This document shows positions 59,781 through 64,000 of a stretch of DNA of 64,000 nucleotides, in pieces. Each line of letters begins with the position of its first letter. Position 1 is the stretch's first letter. Source of the DNA: Microvirga splendida (lineage in GTDB: Bacteria; Pseudomonadota; Alphaproteobacteria; Rhizobiales; Beijerinckiaceae); contig NZ_JAELXT010000002.1 in the NCBI RefSeq assembly GCF_016427565.1, positions 1-64,000 of the forward strand, read 5' to 3'. Under the pieces are notes generated by a model. That model made no database searches. It was not told the DNA's origin and was given only the letters and a program-made list of their open reading frames with translations. The position numbers were made by a program, and so were the translations under genes.

Positions 59781-61445
59781 TCACATATTGACGTAGTTGG
59801 GCCCGCCGCCGCCTTCGGGGGTCGTCCAGACGATGTTCTGGTTCGGGTCCTTGATGTCGCAGGTCTTGCAGTGGACGCAGTTCTGGGCGTTGATCTGGAA
59901 GCGCACGCCCCCCTCGCCCTCGACCCATTCATAGACGCCCGCCGGGCAGTAGCGCTGCGAGGGGCCGCCATAGACGTCGTGCTCGGAGGCCTTCTGCAGG
60001 CCCATGTCCCTGACCTTGAGGTGAGCCGGCTGGTCCTCCTCGTGGTTGGTGTTGGACAGGAACACCGAGGACAGCCGGTCGAAGGTCAGGACCCCGTCGG
60101 GCCTGTCGTACTTGATCGGCTTCACCTGATCGAGCGGCAGCAGGCACTCGTGGTCCGGCTTGCCGTGGCTCATGGTGCCGAAGGGCGACCAGTTGAAGAT
60201 CTCGGTCAGCCACATGTCGAGGCCGCCCAGCGCCACGCCGGCCGTGGTGCCGTATTTCGACCAGAGCGGCTTCACGTTGCGCACGCGCTTGAGGTCGTAG
60301 CCGATGGGCGAGGAGCGCCAGGCCTCCTCGTAGGATGCGACCTCGTCATGGGCCCGGCCAGCCTGCAGGGCGGCGAAGAGATGGTCGGCGCAGAGCATGC
60401 CGGACAGGATGGCGTTGTGGCTGCCCTTGATGCGCGGCACGTTCACGAAGCCCGCCGAGTCGCCCACGAGGCAGCCGCCCGGGAACGACAGGCGCGGCAC
60501 CGACTGCCAGCCGCCCTCCATGATGGCGCGCGCCCCGTAGCCGATGCGCTTTGCGCCCTCGAACACGTCGCGCACCATCGGGTGCGTCTTGAAGCGCTGG
60601 AACTCGTCGAAGGGCGACAGGGTCGGGTTCTTGTAGTTGAGGTGCACCACGAAGCCGACGGACACGAGGTTGTCGTCGAAGTGGTAGAGCCAGGAGCCGC
60701 CGCCGGAATTGTTGGGCAGCGGCCAGCCCATGGAATGGCGCACGAGGCCCGGACGGAAGTGCTCAGGCTTGACCTGCCACAGCTCCTTGATGCCGATGCC
60801 GTATTTCTGGTGATCGCGGCCCTGATTGAGGCCGAAGCGCTCGACCATCTGCTTCGTCAGGTTGCCACGGGCGCCCTCGCCGAAGATCGTGTACTTGGCG
60901 CGCAGCTCCATGCCGCGGGTGAAGTTGGCGTTGGGCTCGCCGTTGCGGCTGATGCCCATATCGCCGGTGGCGACGCCCACCACCTTGCCGTCCTCGATCA
61001 ACACTTCCGCGGCCGGGAAGCCGGGATAGATCTCGACGCCGAGCTCCTCCGCCTTGCGGCCGAGATAGCGGGCGACGTTGCCCAGCGAGCCGACGAAGTT
61101 GCCGTGGTTGTTCATGAGCTTGGGCATGAACATGTTGGGCAGCTTCACGCCGCCGGCATGGCCCAGATACATGAACTCGTCGGCCGTGACTTCCGTCTTG
61201 AGCGGCCGATCCGGATCCGAGCGCCACTCCGGCAGGAGGCCGTCGAGGCCGATCGGGTCGATCACCGCGCCGGACAGGATATGCGCCCCGACCTCGGAGC
61301 CCTTCTCGACCACGACCACGGAAATGTCGGCGCCTGCCTCGGCGGCCTGCTGCTTGAGCCGGATGGCGGTGGCGAGCCCTGCAGGACCCGCGCCCACGAC
61401 GACGACGTCGAACTCCATCGATTCACGGGCGGGCAGATCAGCCAT
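59781..61445 (-). CDS. electron transfer flavoprotein-ubiquinone oxidoreductase
   Basis: A 554-residue membrane-associated FAD and [4Fe-4S] enzyme that passes electrons from ETF to ubiquinone, linking acyl-CoA and amino-acid oxidation to respiration. The FAD-binding start is MEFDVVVVGAGPAGLATAIR; the quinone-binding middle has GWQSVPRLSFPGGCLVGDSA; the iron-sulfur ligands are in RYCPAGVYEW and NAQNCVHCKTCDIKDPNQN. I start at MADLPARESMEF; upstream residues are unconserved. Confidence 0.95.
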   Translation of the reverse strand: MADLPARESMEFDVVVVGAGPAGLATAIRLKQQAAEAGADISVVVVEKGSEVGAHILSGAVIDPIGLDGLLPEWRSDPDRPLKTEVTADEFMYLGHAGGVKLPNMFMPKLMNNHGNFVGSLGNVARYLGRKAEELGVEIYPGFPAAEVLIEDGKVVGVATGDMGISRNGEPNANFTRGMELRAKYTIFGEGARGNLTKQMVERFGLNQGRDHQKYGIGIKELWQVKPEHFRPGLVRHSMGWPLPNNSGGGSWLYHFDDNLVSVGFVVHLNYKNPTLSPFDEFQRFKTHPMVRDVFEGAKRIGYGARAIMEGGWQSVPRLSFPGGCLVGDSAGFVNVPRIKGSHNAILSGMLCADHLFAALQAGRAHDEVASYEEAWRSSPIGYDLKRVRNVKPLWSKYGTTAGVALGGLDMWLTEIFNWSPFGTMSHGKPDHECLLPLDQVKPIKYDRPDGVLTFDRLSSVFLSNTNHEEDQPAHLKVRDMGLQKASEHDVYGGPSQRYCPAGVYEWVEGEGGVRFQINAQNCVHCKTCDIKDPNQNIVWTTPEGGGGPNYVNM

Positions 61446-61565
61446 GGGCTTCCTCCTGATACGCAGCTTCGGTGCTTGAGAAGACAGATGGTTTAGATAT
61501 GAACAATCCGCCCAGTTTCTCAAGTCATTCTCATCGAGACATTGTCCTAACTTCATTGAGGCAAG

Positions 61566-61624
61566 GCGGAAAGTTCTCTTTCCGCATAAGGTTATGCCGA
61601 AATCCAATGATCATCATCGGATTT
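61566..61624. promoter_or_regulatory. two hairpins in the ETF-QO/ogt divergent region
   Basis: A perfect 8-base inverted repeat GCGGAAAG-TTCT-CTTTCCGC is at 61566-61585, and AAATCC...GGATTT, with 13 bases between, at 61600-61624. They lie in the 276-base gap between divergent ETF-QO and ogt genes, where promoters are expected. They may be operators; no family signature was recognised. Confidence 0.35.
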
Positions 61625-61721
61625 GAGAGGGAATCCGTAAGCTCAAGGAGGCGGGGCAATCGCCGCAGTGGACAGGACCGTCCCGAGTTGTTCAACCAGG
61701 GTGAGAGGTTTACAAAGGATC

Positions 61722-62288
61722 ATGCAGGATCGTCCGTCCACCCATCCGGTGTTCTACACGCTGTTCGACACATCCATCGGCCCCTGCGGGCTGGCTTGGC
61801 ACGAGCGCGGCGTGATCGGCTTTCAGCTCCCCGAGGACGATGCTTCCAAGACCCGCAGCCGCATCGCTAGGCGCTTCCCTGGAATCGTCGAGGCCCCGCC
61901 CCCGCCGGACATCCAGCGCATCGTCGCCGATGTGACGGCTCTGCTGCAGGGTGAAGCGCGCGACCTATCCGCCGTGCCGCTGGACATGGAAGCCGTGTCC
62001 GAGTTCGACCGCCGCGTCTACGAAGTTGCCCGCAGCATTCCACCGGGCCGCGTGCTGACCTACGGCGACGTTGCCTCCCGCCTCGGCATCGACAATGCCC
62101 GGGCCATCGGCCAATCCCTCGGGCGCAATCCGTTTGCCGTGATCGTGCCCTGCCACCGGGTCGTTGCGGCGGACGGCAGGCTCGGCGGCTTCTCGGCCGG
62201 TGGCGGCGCCACGACCAAGCGCCGCCTCCTCGCCATCGAGGACGCCCGGCGCGACGAGACCCCGACCCTGTTCGACCTGATCTCGTAA
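61722..62288 (+). CDS. ogt: methylated-DNA--[protein]-cysteine S-methyltransferase
   Basis: A 188-residue suicide repair protein that takes the methyl group from O6-methylguanine to its own Cys. IPPGRVLTYGDVASRLG is the DNA-binding helix-turn-helix part, and VIVPCHRVVAADGRLGGFSA has the active PCHRV with the acceptor Cys and the GGFSAG loop. The N-terminal domain is of the Ogt rather than Ada type (no Zn/AraC part). AAAGGA lies upstream of the ATG at 61722. Confidence 0.93.
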   Translation: MQDRPSTHPVFYTLFDTSIGPCGLAWHERGVIGFQLPEDDASKTRSRIARRFPGIVEAPPPPDIQRIVADVTALLQGEARDLSAVPLDMEAVSEFDRRVYEVARSIPPGRVLTYGDVASRLGIDNARAIGQSLGRNPFAVIVPCHRVVAADGRLGGFSAGGGATTKRRLLAIEDARRDETPTLFDLIS

Positions 62289-62294
62289 GCCCCC

Positions 62295-62312
62295 AAGAAC
62301 CCTTGGGTTCTT
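62295..62312 (+). terminator. hairpin after ogt
   Basis: AAGAACC-CTTG-GGTTCTT follows the ogt stop codon by six bases and is followed by TGTG, not a T-run. It could end the ogt transcript or be a regulatory site of the uracil-DNA glycosylase gene 48 bases further on. Confidence 0.35.
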
Positions 62313-62359
62313 TGTGAGCCTGAGTTGTCCACAGCCCCCGGAATGCTTACATACGGCTC

Positions 62360-63178
62360 ATGCAGGATCTCCCCTCCGATCGCGACGCTCTCCAGGCGCT
62401 CCTCGACTTTCATGTCGAGGCGGGGGTCGATCTCGCGCTCGACGAGACCCCGCACGACCGCTTCGCGGAACGCAAGCCCGAGGTTGCCAAGCCTCAGCCT
62501 CCCAAAGCCTCTCCAGCCCAGCCGGCGCCCTCCCCCCGCGCTTTGCCGAAGGCCGCCGCAAGCGCGCCCGAGGAGGTTGCCGGCATGGCCCGCGAGCAGG
62601 CCCGTCATGCGCAGTCGCTGGAGGAACTCGAGGCGATCCTGGCCGGCTTCGACGGCTGCGCCCTGAAGTTCTCCGCCAAGAACCTGGCCTTCGCGGACGG
62701 CAACCCGGAAGGCCGCGTGATGCTGGTGGGAGAAGCTCCCGGGGCGGATGAGGACCGGATCGGCAAGCCCTTCATGGGCCGCTCCGGCCAGTTGCTCGAC
62801 CGGATGCTCGCCACCATCGGGCTCGACCGCTCCCAGGTTTATGTCGCCAACATCGTGCCCTGGCGACCGCCGGGCAACCGCACGCCGACGCCCCAGGAAA
62901 TCGCCATCTGCAAGCCTTTCATCGCGCGGCAGATTGAACTGGCGAGCCCTGAATTCGTGCTCTGCCTCGGCGGCCCCGCCGCCCAGAACCTGCTCGGCAT
63001 CAAGGAGGGAATCCTGCGCAGCCGCGGCCGCTGGTTCACCTACAAGACCGAGGACGGGCGCGAGATCAAAGCTCTGCCGACCCTGCACCCGGCCTATCTC
63101 CTGCGCCAGCCCCTGCAGAAGCGCCTCGGCTGGCGCGATTTCCAAGCCCTCAAGCGGGCTCTGGACGGCCGCGAGTAA
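62360..63178 (+). CDS. uracil-DNA glycosylase family protein (family 4-like, incomplete Fe-S site)
   Basis: A 272-residue protein of the UDG superfamily. An extended N-terminal region (about 1-90), Pro/Ala-rich at 41-70, precedes the UDG core: VGEAPGADEDRIGKPFMGRS (motif A, about 123-142), YVANIVPWRPPGNRTPTPQE and the C-terminal LPTLHPAYLLRQPLQKR (motif with His). In classical family 4 enzymes four cysteines hold an iron-sulfur cluster. Here two remain (C100, C184) and two are replaced by F97 and W168, so the cluster is probably absent or altered. It removes uracil from DNA in base excision repair. Confidence 0.85.
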   Translation: MQDLPSDRDALQALLDFHVEAGVDLALDETPHDRFAERKPEVAKPQPPKASPAQPAPSPRALPKAAASAPEEVAGMAREQARHAQSLEELEAILAGFDGCALKFSAKNLAFADGNPEGRVMLVGEAPGADEDRIGKPFMGRSGQLLDRMLATIGLDRSQVYVANIVPWRPPGNRTPTPQEIAICKPFIARQIELASPEFVLCLGGPAAQNLLGIKEGILRSRGRWFTYKTEDGREIKALPTLHPAYLLRQPLQKRLGWRDFQALKRALDGRE

Positions 63179-63256
63179 GGCGCCCTTTCGGAACCGGTTC
63201 ATATGCTTACGCCTTAAGCCCCTGCGGTATCCCGTGCTGCGGCTGGAAGGTGATTC

Positions 63257-64000
63257 ATGCGCTGGGACAACTTTCGAACCTCGTCCAATGTTGAAGACCG
63301 TCGCGGCATGGGCATGGCGGGCGGCGGCGGGCTCGGAATAGGAGCGATCGTCATCCTCGGCCTCGTGGGCTGGGCGCTCGGCATCGACCCCCGCTTGCTG
63401 ATCGGCGGCGCCGAGATGATCGCGGGCGGCGGCTCCGGCTACCAGCAGCAGCAGGGCCGCCAGGGCACGCCCCAGGATGAGATGGGCCGCTTCGTCGCCG
63501 CCGTGCTCGGCAACACGGAAGACGTCTGGAACACGGTGCTGCCCCAGCAGGCGAACCGACAATACCAGGAGCCCAAGCTCGTGCTGTTCTCCGGCGCCAC
63601 CCGGTCCGGCTGCGGCGGCGCGCAATCGGCCATGGGGCCGTTCTACTGCCCGCTCGACCAGACCGTCTATATTGACCTGTCCTTCTTCGAGGAGATGCAG
63701 AGCCGCTTCCGCGCCGGCGGCGACTTCGCCTATGCCTATGTGCTCGCCCACGAGGTCGGCCACCATGTGGAGAACGTCCTCGGCATCCTGCCCCGCGTCC
63801 AGGAGCGCCAGCAGCAGGTCAGCCGGACGGAGGCCAACCAGCTCTCCGTTCGCGTCGAGCTGATGGCCGATTGCCTTGCCGGCGTGTGGGCGCACCACTC
63901 CAACCAGCGTTGGCAGTCCCTCGAGCAGGGCGACATCGAGGAGGCGATCCGCGCGGCGGAAGCCATCGGCGACGACCGGCTCCAGAAGCAGTCGCAAGGC
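63257..64000 (+). CDS. neutral zinc metallopeptidase (YpfJ-like), partial at window edge
   Basis: The reading frame starts at ATG 63257 and stays open to the last base (248 codons), so the C-terminus is outside the window. The protein begins MRWDNFRTSSNVEDRRGMGM, has one membrane helix (GIGAIVILGLVGWALGI, about 27-43), a Gln/Gly linker and then a zinc-protease domain of the YpfJ/DUF1738-unrelated 'putative neutral zinc metallopeptidase' type. The zinc motif VLAHEVGHHVENVLG (HEVGHH) is near residue 170 and ELMADCLAGVWAH gives the third ligand. Cysteines in RSGCGGAQ and FYCPLDQT are typical of the family. It follows the glycosylase gene after 78 bases. Confidence 0.9.
   Translation, partial: MRWDNFRTSSNVEDRRGMGMAGGGGLGIGAIVILGLVGWALGIDPRLLIGGAEMIAGGGSGYQQQQGRQGTPQDEMGRFVAAVLGNTEDVWNTVLPQQANRQYQEPKLVLFSGATRSGCGGAQSAMGPFYCPLDQTVYIDLSFFEEMQSRFRAGGDFAYAYVLAHEVGHHVENVLGILPRVQERQQQVSRTEANQLSVRVELMADCLAGVWAHHSNQRWQSLEQGDIEEAIRAAEAIGDDRLQKQSQG

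Noticed and set aside
1-64000. Search for tRNA, rRNA and common riboswitches
   Set aside because: No cloverleaf-like sequence with a TTCGANTC-type arm or known riboswitch core was seen by reading; a covariance-model scan would be needed to exclude one firmly.

Overview
The window is GC-rich (roughly two-thirds G+C by eye), gene-dense chromosomal DNA of an alphaproteobacterium. Gene content and order (fabI with a DnaJ-like gene and pdxH; dxs-tlyA-RumA-type methyltransferase; S49 peptidase-glyQ-glyS; polyprenyl synthetase-ispE-TPR protein-ETF-QO) point to Hyphomicrobiales, and the proteins resemble those of Methylobacteriaceae such as Microvirga. The genus is my inference; no rRNA or tRNA gene was seen that could settle it. 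The content is mostly core metabolism and housekeeping, with no prophage, integrase, classical insertion sequence or CRISPR array.

Layout. 1-80: a sigma70-type promoter with an adjoining alphaproteobacterial LexA box fires leftwards out of the window. 0.2-5.1 kb: VOC protein, histidine phosphatase, FabI, DnaJ/CbpA-like chaperone, small surface lipoprotein, PdxH. 5.2-8.5 kb: SDR, small exported proteins, a receiver protein lacking its phospho-acceptor, a cupin. 8.7-12.2 kb: two divergent citrate synthase homologues, one fused to a DNA-binding domain and carrying a palindromic repeat inside its coding region, then Nudix and TIGR02301 genes. 12.3-13.5 kb: a GIY-YIG endonuclease gene bracketed by inverted copies of a dispersed palindromic repeat. 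13.5-20.8 kb: dihydroorotase, YgfZ, a PAS-PAS hybrid histidine kinase, PaiB-like protein, Tag glycosylase, HD hydrolase, tyrosine phosphatase. 20.9-26.4 kb: DUF2339 membrane protein, XseB, GT61 glycosyltransferase and O-antigen ligase-like protein. 26.7-30.6 kb: dxs, tlyA, RumA-like. 30.7-40.9 kb: SRAP protein, CorA, SDR, acyl-CoA dehydrogenase, Sua5, WrbA/LysR, acrylyl-CoA reductase, MFS. 41-49.6 kb: serralysin-like metalloprotease, SleB hydrolase, regulator, PPDK, L,D-transpeptidase. 49.7-64 kb: glycyl-tRNA synthetase, S49 peptidase, TrmN6-like, polyprenyl synthetase, IspE, TPR protein, ETF-QO, Ogt, a uracil-DNA glycosylase and a truncated zinc protease.

How genes connect. Dxs and IspE are two steps of the MEP isoprenoid pathway and the polyprenyl synthetase uses its products for the quinone side chain; ETF-QO and the acyl-CoA dehydrogenase feed electrons to that quinone. 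Tag, Ogt, the uracil glycosylase, the SRAP protein, XseB and the off-window SOS promoter form a scattered DNA-repair set. SleB, the L,D-transpeptidase and possibly the hybrid kinase and degenerate receiver touch envelope and cell-cycle control; TTAA-type CtrA-like motifs lie upstream of several of them.

The most notable non-genic structure is a dense set of dispersed palindromic repeats, at least five families in almost every larger gap. One family (CCTCATCCTGAGG ends) has five copies, and two of them, sharing an exact 36-bp core in inverted orientation, flank the GIY-YIG gene. That arrangement looks like a small mobile cassette, with the solo copies as possible non-autonomous relatives. It is my best candidate for an undescribed system.
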